DNA from: an uncultured Pyrinomonas sp.
GTDB taxonomy: Bacteria > Acidobacteriota > Blastocatellia > Pyrinomonadales > Pyrinomonadaceae
NCBI GenBank assembly: GCA_937135995.1
Contig: CAKZOF010000729.1
Coordinates: forward strand, 1 to 6,633
Reading direction: 5' to 3'
DNA length: 6,633 nt
Of the stretch, positions 1-6,401 are shown one piece after another. Each line of letters begins with the position of its first letter. Within the stretch, counting starts at the first letter, position 1. The position numbers and the translations under genes are program-made. The notes beneath the pieces were generated by a model. It saw nothing but the letters and a program-made list of their open reading frames with translations. It ran no database searches and was not told the origin of the DNA.

Positions 1-398
1 GCTCCGTAGACTTTGACCAGATCGGCGCCGGGGCGCGGGCGCGCGATCAGCAGCTTGATCGCGTTGTTTAGCAGCGCGCCGCCGCCAGCGCTGAGAACCA
101 GATGCGCCGCTTCGCGTTTCAGCTTCAAAGCCGCGAGCGCGATGGTCGTTGCTGCGGTCAGCGCGTAAGGGAGCCAGCCGTTGCCGACGACCGACACGGC
201 GCGCATGGCCGCAAGCAGCCACGGTTGATCGAAGGATTGGACCATGCGGACCACTGCCACATCCCAGCCGAAATAGGCGTAAAGGTGGGCCAACAACGCG
301 AGCGTCGCAAAGAGAACGAGCGTCGCTGCGTAGAGAAGCTGTGCGCGACGGATGCGCGCGACGACGACGTGTTTCCTCGTTTCCAGTTCATCGCTCAT
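1..398 (-). CDS. PAP2-superfamily membrane phosphatase, N-terminal part (runs off left edge)
   Basis: The frame is open from an ATG at 398-396 to the window edge, giving 132 residues without a stop. A possible GAGAG Shine-Dalgarno lies just upstream of the ATG. A short charged N-terminus is followed by a hydrophobic helix at about residues 21-43, then helices at about 76-92 and 97-118. Residues 115-123 read KLLIARPRP, which fits the first PAP2 signature motif (K-x6-RP): K115, R122, P123. The other two motifs (SGH and the SR-x5-H-x3-D type) would lie beyond the left edge. PAP2 membrane enzymes remove phosphate from lipid phosphates such as phosphatidic acid, phosphatidylglycerol phosphate or undecaprenyl diphosphate, at or outside the membrane. 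The substrate cannot be told from this fragment. The gene diverges from the MBL-fold nuclease gene. The superfamily call is fairly secure; the specific activity is unknown. Confidence 0.8.
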   Translation of the reverse strand, partial: MSDELETRKHVVVARIRRAQLLYAATLVLFATLALLAHLYAYFGWDVAVVRMVQSFDQPWLLAAMRAVSVVGNGWLPYALTAATTIALAALKLKREAAHLVLSAGGGALLNNAIKLLIARPRPGADLVKVYG

Positions 399-562
399 GT
401 CATCTCTCGCATGCTTTTGCGCCGCGCGAAGAGCAGGTCGGCCCGGGGCGAGGCATCGATCCACGCCGTGCAACTTTCGGCGGCGAAGCGGTATGATCTC
501 GCAGAGTTCCGCTGTTCGGCAACTCCAGCGATCCGCCGAAGCGAACAAGGGGGCAGCGCGTC
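399..562. promoter_or_regulatory. Divergent intergenic region with weak promoter candidate
   Basis: This 164-bp spacer separates two divergent genes, so it should hold promoters for both. On the plus strand a TATGAT at 492-497 matches the sigma-70 -10 box at five of six positions, but no good -35 box lies 16-18 bp upstream. An AGGGGG at about 549-554 is a good Shine-Dalgarno for the GTG start at 563. I found no convincing promoter on the minus strand and no clear operator palindrome. Confidence 0.3.
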
Positions 563-1567
563 GTGCTAAGAGTGGAGTATCTGCAAGGGCTTTGCTTGCC
601 GGAGTTGGATCTGTGGCTCGATGCGGCCGAGCCGCGCGCGGCATGCGTCATCACGCACGCTCATTCCGATCACATCGCACCTCACCGACGAGTGATCGCC
701 ACGCCCGAAACAGCGCGTCTCTTCCGCCATCGCCTCGGCGAAGCGGAGACGGAAGAGTTGCCCTACGGCGAACGGCGCGACTACGGGCGCTACGCGCTCA
801 CGCTTTATCCGGCGGGTCATTGTTTGGGTTCGGCGCAGGTGCTCGTCGAAGCCGACGGCGAAAGGTTGCTTTACACGGGTGATTTCAAGCTTCGGGAGAA
901 CGTCGTTGCCGCCTCGGCGCGCATCATCGCGTGCGACACGCTTGTGATGGAAGCGACCTTTGGTGAACCGCGCTACCGCTTCCCGCCGCAGGAAGAGGTC
1001 GTCGCGCGCTTGTACCAAGCGGTGGACCAAGCGCTCGCGCAGGGGCGCGTTCCGGTGGTACTCGCCTACGCGCTCGGCAAGGGGCAAGAAGCTTTGGAGC
1101 TGCTTCTGAGGCGCGGCTACCGCGTGATGCTGCACGGCGCCGTGTGGAACATCGCGCAAATTTATCGCGAACTCGGCGTCCGGTTCAGCGGTCAATTCTT
1201 CCGCTACGAACGCGGTGCGCTCGACGGGCACGTGCTGATCGCGCCGCCGAGTTGTCGGCGAATGCCGATGATCGCCAATATCCCGCATAGGTACGTCATC
1301 ATGCTCACGGGATGGGCGCTGCACCGCAGCGCGCCCTACATCTATCGCGGCGTCGATCTTCTTCTGCCGCTCTCGGATCACGCTGACTTCGATGAGCTCC
1401 TTCGAGTCGCAACCGAAAGCGGAGCGCGGCGCATTTTGACCACGCACGGCGAGGCCAGTTTCGCCAGGCATTTGCGCGCGCTCGGGTTCGACGCGCGACA
1501 TCTGGCCGTGCATCCGCCGCGCGCAGAACGACAGCGCGGGCAACGCACGCTGCCGCTCGATTGGTGA
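563..1567 (+). CDS. MBL-fold beta-CASP exonuclease-like protein (ligase-associated exonuclease / CPSF73-like)
   Basis: This 334-residue protein starts at GTG 563, preceded by a purine-rich AGGGGG about 9 nt away. The metallo-beta-lactamase metal ligands are all visible: HAHSDH at 32-37, the GH of PAGHCLGSA at about 83-91, and the Asp of YTGDFK at 104-109. Beta-CASP features follow: an acidic motif MEATFG (E130), LGKGQE at 171-176, a His in SDHAD (H273) and a late His in TTHGE (H295). The beta-CASP group cleaves RNA or DNA with two zinc ions. The N-terminus, where a short lead-in runs straight into THAHSDH, recalls the ligase-associated DNA exonuclease family. Those genes usually sit beside an ATP-dependent DNA ligase and an Lhr-like helicase, and neither is seen here. 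DNA exonuclease activity is therefore inference; an RNA-processing nuclease is the alternative. The intact active site argues for a working enzyme. Confidence 0.85.
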   Translation: MLRVEYLQGLCLPELDLWLDAAEPRAACVITHAHSDHIAPHRRVIATPETARLFRHRLGEAETEELPYGERRDYGRYALTLYPAGHCLGSAQVLVEADGERLLYTGDFKLRENVVAASARIIACDTLVMEATFGEPRYRFPPQEEVVARLYQAVDQALAQGRVPVVLAYALGKGQEALELLLRRGYRVMLHGAVWNIAQIYRELGVRFSGQFFRYERGALDGHVLIAPPSCRRMPMIANIPHRYVIMLTGWALHRSAPYIYRGVDLLLPLSDHADFDELLRVATESGARRILTTHGEASFARHLRALGFDARHLAVHPPRAERQRGQRTLPLDW

Positions 1568-1570
1568 CGC

Positions 1571-1598
1571 AGGTTCGCACGGCAACGCGGTCGAACTT
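1571..1598 (+). repeat. Inverted repeat just downstream of the nuclease gene
   Basis: AGGTTCG at 1571-1577 pairs with CGAACTT at 1592-1598 (seven pairs, one of them G-U) around a 14-nt loop, starting 4 nt after the nuclease stop codon. There is no T-run after it, so it is not a classic intrinsic terminator. It could stabilise the 3' end, or be chance. The rest of the spacer to 1815 contains a T-rich stretch at 1676-1690, unusual for this GC-rich region, and the small reading frame listed separately. Confidence 0.25.
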
Positions 1599-1660
1599 GG
1601 GAAAGTCGCCAACCTTGCTTCACGCCACGCGCTTGCTCCTCGTCGTCGCTTCGTAGCACA

Positions 1661-1819
1661 ATGCCAGTCTTCATGTTGATTTTGAATTTTGGAAACCACG
1701 AGTTCCCGTATCGCCGATGGCCGCTGCTTCTCGTTGGTTTGCCTTGTGAAGCGCGCCTCTCGCTGACGGGACTCCCTGGTGTTTGCGCGTTTCCGAAGCC
1801 AACCGAGCTGAAAAAATGA
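1661..1819 (+). CDS. Possible 52-residue small ORF overlapping the permease start (doubtful)
   Basis: An ATG at 1661 opens a 52-codon frame ending in TGA at 1817-1819. The stop overlaps the permease ATG (1816-1818) in the ATGA arrangement typical of translational coupling. The peptide has a hydrophobic start (MPVFMLILNF), a second hydrophobic patch (WPLLLVGLP) and a Lys-Lys end. I recognise no family. Against it: no Shine-Dalgarno precedes the ATG, and codon third positions at the start are less GC-rich than in neighbouring genes. It could be a leader peptide that brings ribosomes to the permease start, whose own Shine-Dalgarno is weak, or simply a chance frame in a promoter region. Confidence 0.2.
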   Translation: MPVFMLILNFGNHEFPYRRWPLLLVGLPCEARLSLTGLPGVCAFPKPTELKK

Positions 1820-3600
1820 CGCCGCAAATCGCCACCGTGCTCATCCTCTTGTTGGCCGCGCTCGCGCTTTTCGCCACCGAGCGCATCCCTGTGGACATCG
1901 TGAGCGTGTTGCTCGTGCTCGCGCTCATTCTGACGGGAACGCTGACGGTGGACGAAGCGCTGGCAGGTTTCGGTCACGACGTGGTCATCACCATCGCCTC
2001 TTTGTTCGTGCTGACGGGTGGTTTGGTCAAAACGGGCCTCGTCGATGCCGTCGGGCGCAGATTGCATCGTCTGGCCGGCGGCAACGAGTTTCGTTTGACG
2101 GCGCTCGTCATGGTCGTCGCTGCGGCTTCCGCTTCGGTGATGAAGAACACGACGACGACGGCGATGCTGTTGCCGGTCGTTATGGGGATCGCCGAAAGAG
2201 CGCGCATTCAACCGTCGAAGTTGCTGATGCCGCTCGCTTTCGGCGCCATTCTCGGCGGCACGACGACGCTCATCGGAACATCGACGAACCTCGCCGTGAG
2301 CGCGGCTTTGCCACGGTACGGGCTGGCCCCGTATTCGATGTTCGAGTTGACACCAGTGGGCTTGGCGATCGTCGGGGTCGGGTTGACCTACATGCTCTTG
2401 ATCGGTCTCCGGTTGCTTCCGGCGCGCGGGAGCGCGGCGCGCTCATTGACCGAGCGATATCACATCCGCGAATACGTTTCGGAGGTAATCGTTCTACCGA
2501 ACTCTCCGCTGGTCGGAAGAAGCGTTGCGGAAGCGGACTTGAGCGAGGCGCTGGATCTGACGGTGATCGGCGTTCTGCGCGACGAAGGGAAGCGCCTTGC
2601 GCCGCATTCCACAGAGAAGATCAAAGCCGGCGATCTGCTTCTCGTGCGCGGGCGCGTGGAAGAGATTTTGCGCGTCAAAACGGAGGCCGGCATCGAGATC
2701 AAGCCGGACTTCAAGCTGAGCGACCGCGATCTGCGCGACGGCGAGATGCAGCTTTTCGAGGTCATGATCTTGCGCGGTTCGGCGTTGATCGGGCGAACGC
2801 TCAAGCGCCTGCAGTTTCGCGAACGCTACGGGCTGACGGTGCTTGCGCTCAATCGTCACGGCGTCTCGTTGTTGGCGAAGATGAGCGATGTCCCGCTGCG
2901 CTTCGGCGATGTGCTACTGGTGCAGGGGCGGCGCGAAGACGTCGAACATCTCGCCGCCGATGGCAACCTGCTGATCTTGCAGGACGTTTCTCAACGCGGC
3001 ACGCGCACAGGGAAGCAGAAGTGGGCGCTCGCTGCTTTTGCGCTCTTTCTCGCGCTTTCGGTTACCAAAGCGGTGCCGCTGGTCGTCGCCGTGCTTGCGG
3101 GCGTCCTTTTGCTGCTCGCCACGCGAACGATCAACGCGCAGGAGATCTATGGTTTGATCGAGTGGCGATTGGTGGTGTTGATCGCTGGACTGATCAGCTT
3201 TAGCGCAGCAATGGAAAAGACGACTACGGATCAGTATCTCGCCGACTTGATCGTGCGTGCTGTGGGCGAACACGGCGGCACGGCCGTGCTCGCCGGATTC
3301 TTTCTGTTGACGGTCTTTTTGACGCAGCCGATGTCGAATCAAGCTGCCGCGCTGGTGGTCCTGCCGGTCGCCGTCAAAACGGCGCTCGCTTTGGGCTTGA
3401 ATCCGCGCACGTTCGCCGTCGCCGTCACTTATGCGGCTTCTTGCTCGTTCTTGACGCCGCTCGAACCGGCCTGCGTGCTCGTCTACGCGCCGGGACGCTA
3501 CCGTTTCTTCGATTTCATCAAGGTCGGCTCGATCCTCACCCTTGCCATCTTTCTCGTCGTGATGCTGCTCGTTCCCATGGCGTGGCCGCTCGTTCCGTGA
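1816..3600 (+). CDS. SLC13/DASS-type permease with two RCK_C (TrkA_C) domains
   Basis: The 594-residue protein, started at ATG 1816, begins MTPQ and enters a hydrophobic helix at once. A TTG at 1783 in the same frame would add 11 polar residues and is less likely. The N-terminal membrane half (about 5-202) holds GTSTNL at 154-159. The soluble middle carries two tandem RCK_C-like domains at about 219-290 and 312-390, each with a VGRS/IGRT-type segment and a closing GDLLLVRG or GDVLLVQG strand. The C-terminal membrane half (about 402-592) holds MSNQAA near 506-511 and ends with LVYAPGRYRFFDF. SLC13-like permeases move anions such as dicarboxylates or sulfate, often with sodium. RCK_C domains usually bind a small regulatory ligand. 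Substrate is unknown. Odd point: the first hairpin motif reads KNTTTT at 110-115, with Lys where relatives usually have Ser or Asn. The gene stands alone between a nuclease and a convergent kinase. Confidence 0.87.
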   Translation: MTPQIATVLILLLAALALFATERIPVDIVSVLLVLALILTGTLTVDEALAGFGHDVVITIASLFVLTGGLVKTGLVDAVGRRLHRLAGGNEFRLTALVMVVAAASASVMKNTTTTAMLLPVVMGIAERARIQPSKLLMPLAFGAILGGTTTLIGTSTNLAVSAALPRYGLAPYSMFELTPVGLAIVGVGLTYMLLIGLRLLPARGSAARSLTERYHIREYVSEVIVLPNSPLVGRSVAEADLSEALDLTVIGVLRDEGKRLAPHSTEKIKAGDLLLVRGRVEEILRVKTEAGIEIKPDFKLSDRDLRDGEMQLFEVMILRGSALIGRTLKRLQFRERYGLTVLALNRHGVSLLAKMSDVPLRFGDVLLVQGRREDVEHLAADGNLLILQDVSQRGTRTGKQKWALAAFALFLALSVTKAVPLVVAVLAGVLLLLATRTINAQEIYGLIEWRLVVLIAGLISFSAAMEKTTTDQYLADLIVRAVGEHGGTAVLAGFFLLTVFLTQPMSNQAAALVVLPVAVKTALALGLNPRTFAVAVTYAASCSFLTPLEPACVLVYAPGRYRFFDFIKVGSILTLAIFLVVMLLVPMAWPLVP

Positions 3601-3637
3601 ACGCGACGGAACTCTGCGCGGCGCGTTCGCTTCGGCG

Positions 3638-3657
3638 CGTGGGCGGCGCGCCCCACG
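3638..3657. repeat. Hairpin in the convergent spacer
   Basis: CGTGGG at 3638-3643 and CCCACG at 3652-3657 form a perfect 6-bp stem with an 8-nt GC-rich loop. A longer-looped inverted repeat, GAACGCG (3599-3605) with CGCGTTC (3622-3628), overlaps the permease stop. Both lie between the ends of two convergent genes, where transcription from both strands must stop, but neither has a T-run on either strand. Confidence 0.3.
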
Positions 3658-3686
3658 GATCATGAAACGGTTTGGGCCGGCATTGC

Positions 3687-3719
3687 CGCGCCTCTTGCGC
3701 TGAAACGGCGGCGCGTTTT
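3687..3719 (+). terminator. Possible terminator after the permease gene
   Basis: CGCGCC (3687-3692) pairs with GGCGCG (3710-3715) and is followed directly by TTTT (3716-3719) on the plus strand. The stem is GC-only, but the 17-nt loop is long and the T-run short, so strength is uncertain. It lies about 87 bp after the permease stop and ends 14 bp before the stop codon of the convergent kinase gene. No matching T-run is seen for the minus strand. Confidence 0.35.
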
Positions 3720-3732
3720 GCCTGTGCGCGGG

Positions 3733-5214
3733 TCAGAACTGGGCCACCAAAGTGCGCGCTCGCTCGTGCAACGCGGCGCGAAACGGGGCAGCTTCGCGCG
3801 CCGCTGCGCTCGCCGACCAGATCAGTCGCTGCGCGCTATTTCGGTTGTGAGGCGAGCGTATCTCGACGCTGTACGAGCGATCCGTACGCGGAGCGTAGAG
3901 CACGAGGCGGCGTTGGCGCGTGCGCCGCACGCCGAGGCACAACACTTCGTCCTCGCCGTCGCCGTCGATGTCGCTCAGTTCGACCGTCCAGCGCGCATCG
4001 CGCCAATCGGCGCTGCCGAGGTCGATGCGTTTGGTCGAAGCGAATCGCGTTCCCTTGCGCGCGATGGTCAGGACGAGTCTGCCCCTTTGCTCGGAGATAT
4101 CGAAGGAGACCGACCGTCGCGCAGTGGTTTGCAACTTGGACGGCGAAAGCGTCGCCGCTGGCAACGGCGTCGGCAGTGCCGTGCTGCCGGGCTGTTCCGG
4201 TTCGTGCCGCAGCGTGGTCGCTTCCGAGTTTGCGGTGCGAAAGTTCATCGCGCCGACGAGAAGCGCGCCGAAGAGCAGAACCAACGAAATCAGCACGCCG
4301 AGACGGGCAGCCGCAGGGCGCGCGTTGAGCGAAGCGATGGTCGCCGCCAGCGGCGGCGTCTCTTCCGCAGGCTCGCGCCGGAGACATCTTTCGAGCATTC
4401 GTTTCGCTTCGTTCGCTGAACGCGGGCGGTCGCTGGCGCTTTTGGCCAAAAGCGCATGCACGACGCGAACCAGTTCCGGTGGGGCTGCCGGACAAAAGCG
4501 TGGCAAAGGCGGCGGCGGCGCGGTCGCTTGTTTGACCAAGATGGCCGATGGAAGTGGATCAACAAAAGGTGGCCGCCCGGCAAGCATCTCGTAGAGCACC
4601 ACGCCCAAACTGTACAGGTCGCTGGCTGGGCCGATGGGAAGTCCGGTGCACTGTTCGGGCGACATGTAACGCGGCGTGCCGACGATCACCCCTGATTCGG
4701 TCGTCGCGTGCGTATGCGTCGCTTCAGTCGCCGTTTGGATCATTTTGGCGACGCCGAAATCGAGCACCACGGCACCACGCGCGCCGAGCATGATGTTGGA
4801 CGGTTTCAGATCGCGATGGACGATGCCGAGCGCGTGGGCTTCGGCCAGCGCCTCGCAGATCTCGATGGCGATGCGGACGGCGCGTTCCGGCGAAAGGCGA
4901 TGCTCACGCGCCAGCGTGTCGGCGAGCGTTCGACCTTGGACGTACTCCATGACGATGAACGGGCGTCCGTCTTCGAGTCGTCCGGCGTCGAAGACCATGG
5001 CCGCGCGCGGGTGGCGAAGTTTGGCCATGGTGCGCGCTTCGCGCAAGATGCGGTCGGCCAACTCTTTCTGGGCGGAGAATTCCGGCTTCAGAATCTTGAT
5101 GGCAACGAGCCGTTCGAGTTCGATGTGCGTGGCGCCATAGACCGTACCCATGCCGCCGCGCCCGATCTCGTTTTCGATGCGGAACCTGCCTGCAACGATC
5201 TGCGGAACTTCCAT
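3733..5214 (-). CDS. Hanks-type Ser/Thr protein kinase with one TM helix and extracytoplasmic DxDxDG domain
   Basis: This is a 493-residue kinase from ATG 5214, which has AGAGGG 6 nt upstream. A TTG at 5238 in frame would put that Shine-Dalgarno inside the gene, so it is rejected. The kinase domain (about 8-275) is complete: glycine loop GRGGMGTV at 18-25, VAIK lysine K40, helix-C E59, HRDLKPSN at 133-140 with D135, DFG at 152-154, GTPRYMSPE at 179-187, D199 and R263. The activation segment is rich in Thr (T161, T163, T166, T168, T171, T172), likely autophosphorylation sites in this RD kinase. A linker leads to one transmembrane helix at about 305-323. About 170 residues follow, predicted outside the membrane: a Pro/Thr-rich stalk, then a beta-rich part with DIDGDGEDE at 415-423, a calcium-loop pattern as in FG-GAP/VCBS repeats. 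No PASTA or TPR repeats are seen. It probably senses an envelope signal and phosphorylates cytosolic proteins. The substrate is unknown. Confidence 0.93.
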   Translation of the reverse strand: MEVPQIVAGRFRIENEIGRGGMGTVYGATHIELERLVAIKILKPEFSAQKELADRILREARTMAKLRHPRAAMVFDAGRLEDGRPFIVMEYVQGRTLADTLAREHRLSPERAVRIAIEICEALAEAHALGIVHRDLKPSNIMLGARGAVVLDFGVAKMIQTATEATHTHATTESGVIVGTPRYMSPEQCTGLPIGPASDLYSLGVVLYEMLAGRPPFVDPLPSAILVKQATAPPPPLPRFCPAAPPELVRVVHALLAKSASDRPRSANEAKRMLERCLRREPAEETPPLAATIASLNARPAAARLGVLISLVLLFGALLVGAMNFRTANSEATTLRHEPEQPGSTALPTPLPAATLSPSKLQTTARRSVSFDISEQRGRLVLTIARKGTRFASTKRIDLGSADWRDARWTVELSDIDGDGEDEVLCLGVRRTRQRRLVLYAPRTDRSYSVEIRSPHNRNSAQRLIWSASAAAREAAPFRAALHERARTLVAQF

Positions 5215-5218
5215 GCGT

Positions 5219-5243
5219 GACCCTCTAGCCGGGATCAAGGGTC
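5219..5243 (-). promoter_or_regulatory. Hairpin that sequesters the kinase Shine-Dalgarno
   Basis: In the kinase mRNA, GACCCT (5243-5238) can pair perfectly with AGGGTC (5224-5219), and a U-G pair can extend the stem inward, leaving an 11-nt loop. The GGG of the AGAGGG Shine-Dalgarno is entirely in the 3' arm, and the stem ends 4 nt before the ATG. The pairing is read directly from the sequence. A role in limiting or switching translation is inference. No riboswitch class is recognised. Confidence 0.45.
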
Positions 5244-5446
5244 GCTCTCCGAGAAAAGGAGGGCGGCGTTTGAACTCATGTCGGCGCGCGGGCTGATCCT
5301 GATCGCGTCGGTCGCTCCAACGCCCCGCTCACGTCGGTTGCCTCGAAGTTTAACACCGTTCGGGCCGCCAAAGAAAGGCTCTTCAGCGGCGCTCGTTTGA
5401 TGCTGGATCCAGCAGGGAGTGTTCGCCGTCTCGATCTTGGTGCGGT
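5244..5446. other. Spacer between the DUF2085 gene and the kinase gene
   Basis: About 200 bp without a supported gene. It holds a perfect 14-bp palindrome (listed separately) and an AAGGAGGG on the plus strand at 5257-5263. The plus strand has a 40-codon frame from ATG 5278 to a stop at 5398-5400, but the AAGGAGGG is 14 nt from that ATG, too far for normal use. I could not find a good sigma-70 promoter for the kinase on the minus strand, nor a clear terminator for the upstream operon, so read-through into the kinase is possible. Confidence 0.4.
5401..5414. repeat. Perfect 14-bp palindrome
   Basis: TGCTGGATCCAGCA is identical to its reverse complement over 14 bases. It lies 33 bp past the stop codon of the DUF2085 gene and about 190 bp before the kinase start. 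It could be a dimeric regulator site for the kinase, or a short hairpin with five pairs and a GATC loop at the end of the upstream message. No T-run follows on the minus strand, so it is not a standard terminator. Confidence 0.35.
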
Positions 5447-5905
5447 TCAGGAGTGGAATCGGCGCTCGACCCAAGTTTGAGGCGTACGCCGCGGCGCGCT
5501 TCGCACAGGCAACGGTTCGTGCGGGCAAGGCGCGCCGCCTCTCGGTCGCTCGGCGCACGCCCGCACGACGACGCCGAGCAACGCGCTCGCGCCGAAGAAG
5601 CCCCACAGCAGCCCCGTCACAAAGCGCACCGCGTTCGAACCGTGCCAGAAGCCGAGCGCGGCGCCTGCGACATCAAGCGGCAGCAGCGACGCGAGAACAA
5701 AGCTCACGCTCAGCGGCGGCCGCGCGTGCGCGCGCAAAATGTAGATGAGCAGCGTCCAAGCGCCGAGCGCGATGCCGCTGCAGCGCCAGCAGAGCGGCAG
5801 TTGAACGCCGAAAAGGTGCGGCGATCGGTCCGGGAGTTGGTGGCAGAAGAGACCGCTCGCTGCCATCAGCACATCGTAGAGCGCGGTGGTGAACTCGGCG
5901 AACAT
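5447..5905 (-). CDS. DUF2085 family membrane protein
   Basis: A 152-residue protein from ATG 5905. An upstream TTG-type extension would run back across the zinc-ribbon gene and is rejected. The family signature is plain: FCHQ at 20-23, RS at 27-28, then QLPLCWRCSGI at 35-45 with C39 and C42, followed by a small glycine-containing helix. Hydrophobic segments lie at about 44-58, 67-87 and 93-116; D78 and the NAVRFVTGLLWG stretch (91-102) also fit the family. The conserved Cys and His residues suggest metal or redox chemistry at the membrane face, but the family has no known function. The last 36 or so residues are Arg/Pro-rich with no membrane segment and look poorly conserved. It starts 7 nt after the stop of the zinc-ribbon gene, so the two are probably one operon. 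No strong Shine-Dalgarno is seen, which fits coupled translation. Confidence 0.8.
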   Translation of the reverse strand: MFAEFTTALYDVLMAASGLFCHQLPDRSPHLFGVQLPLCWRCSGIALGAWTLLIYILRAHARPPLSVSFVLASLLPLDVAGAALGFWHGSNAVRFVTGLLWGFFGASALLGVVVRACAERPRGGAPCPHEPLPVRSAPRRTPQTWVERRFHS

Positions 5906-5912
5906 GGGTGTC

Positions 5913-6401
5913 TCACTTGAACAGAATCGGCTGAAACTTGCCGTTCGACGCTTTGGCCGCTTCGTCATAGGAATGAAGCGCGATGAACACGTTGACCACC
6001 GGGACAAGCAGGAACATGCATATGCCTATGCCGATGAAGGAGAGGATGAACGCAACTATGAAGTAGAAGAACATGACGACCATATGGACAATGAAAATGA
6101 CTATCGCCAAGCCGACCTTGTTCGGAACGAAGAGCAGTCCGAGACCCGGAAAGAGAAAGCTAACTAGCGCCGGGATCGCCGGATGGATCGGTTCGGCGGC
6201 GGAAGGCTGTGCGCGATATGGCGCGCTGGTCTGCGGGTTGTAGGTCGGCGGCAGCGTGGTTTGATTCACCGCGCCGTAGCCTGTTTGTTGTTCCTCCGGC
6301 GCTTTCCAAGACCCCGGCGGCGGCGGCAGCATCGCGCCGCAACGGACGCAGAAGCGCATGCCGTCAGTATTTTCGTTCCCGCAAGATGGGCAGATGATCA
6401 T
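5913..6401 (-). CDS. Zinc-ribbon protein with C-terminal transmembrane segments
   Basis: A 162-residue protein from ATG 6401, with an AGGAG about 10 nt upstream. The N-terminus is a small zinc ribbon: C4-x2-C7 and C18-x2-C21. Residues 24-75 form a Pro/Gln/Thr-rich flexible linker. The rest is hydrophobic: a first segment at about 76-92 containing SFLFPGLG, then helices at about 96-121 and 123-141, and a short polar tail. This layout (zinc ribbon, disordered linker, small membrane module) is common in bacterial proteins of unknown function. The ribbon probably sits in the cytosol and may bind a partner. Its ATG overlaps the stop of the upstream gene (TCAT at 6398-6401, read as ATGA), and the DUF2085 gene follows 7 nt after its stop. 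No specific function can be given. Confidence 0.82.
   Translation of the reverse strand: MIICPSCGNENTDGMRFCVRCGAMLPPPPGSWKAPEEQQTGYGAVNQTTLPPTYNPQTSAPYRAQPSAAEPIHPAIPALVSFLFPGLGLLFVPNKVGLAIVIFIVHMVVMFFYFIVAFILSFIGIGICMFLLVPVVNVFIALHSYDEAAKASNGKFQPILFK

Noticed and set aside
158..391. A 77-codon minus-strand frame near the left edge
   Set aside because: It is a shifted frame of the PAP2 gene. The frame from 398 gives membrane helices and the K-x6-RP motif.
566..2211. Long minus-strand open frames opposite the nuclease and permease start
   Set aside because: They are antisense to well-supported coding sequence, span two genes and an intergenic region, and show no domain.
2914..3663. A 249-codon minus-strand open frame under the permease C-terminal half
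   Set aside because: The product is Arg/His/Asp-rich and low in complexity, and the opposite strand encodes a clear membrane protein.
3718..5220. Several long plus-strand open frames across the kinase gene
   Set aside because: They are antisense to a kinase with every catalytic motif intact. Their proteins are Arg/Ser-rich with no recognisable domain, as expected from GC-rich antisense frames.
5257..5400. AAGGAGGG plus a 40-codon frame (ATG 5278) divergent from the kinase
   Set aside because: The spacing of 14 nt is too long for a normal start and the peptide is unrecognisable. Kept only as a note in the spacer entry.
5235..5606. A 123-codon minus-strand frame between the DUF2085 and kinase genes
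   Set aside because: It begins inside the DUF2085 gene in another frame, is Arg-rich at the start, and has no domain or good Shine-Dalgarno.
5906..6007. Upstream extension of the DUF2085 protein by 34 residues
   Set aside because: It would overlap most of the end of the zinc-ribbon gene in another frame. The family-like start is the ATG at 5905.
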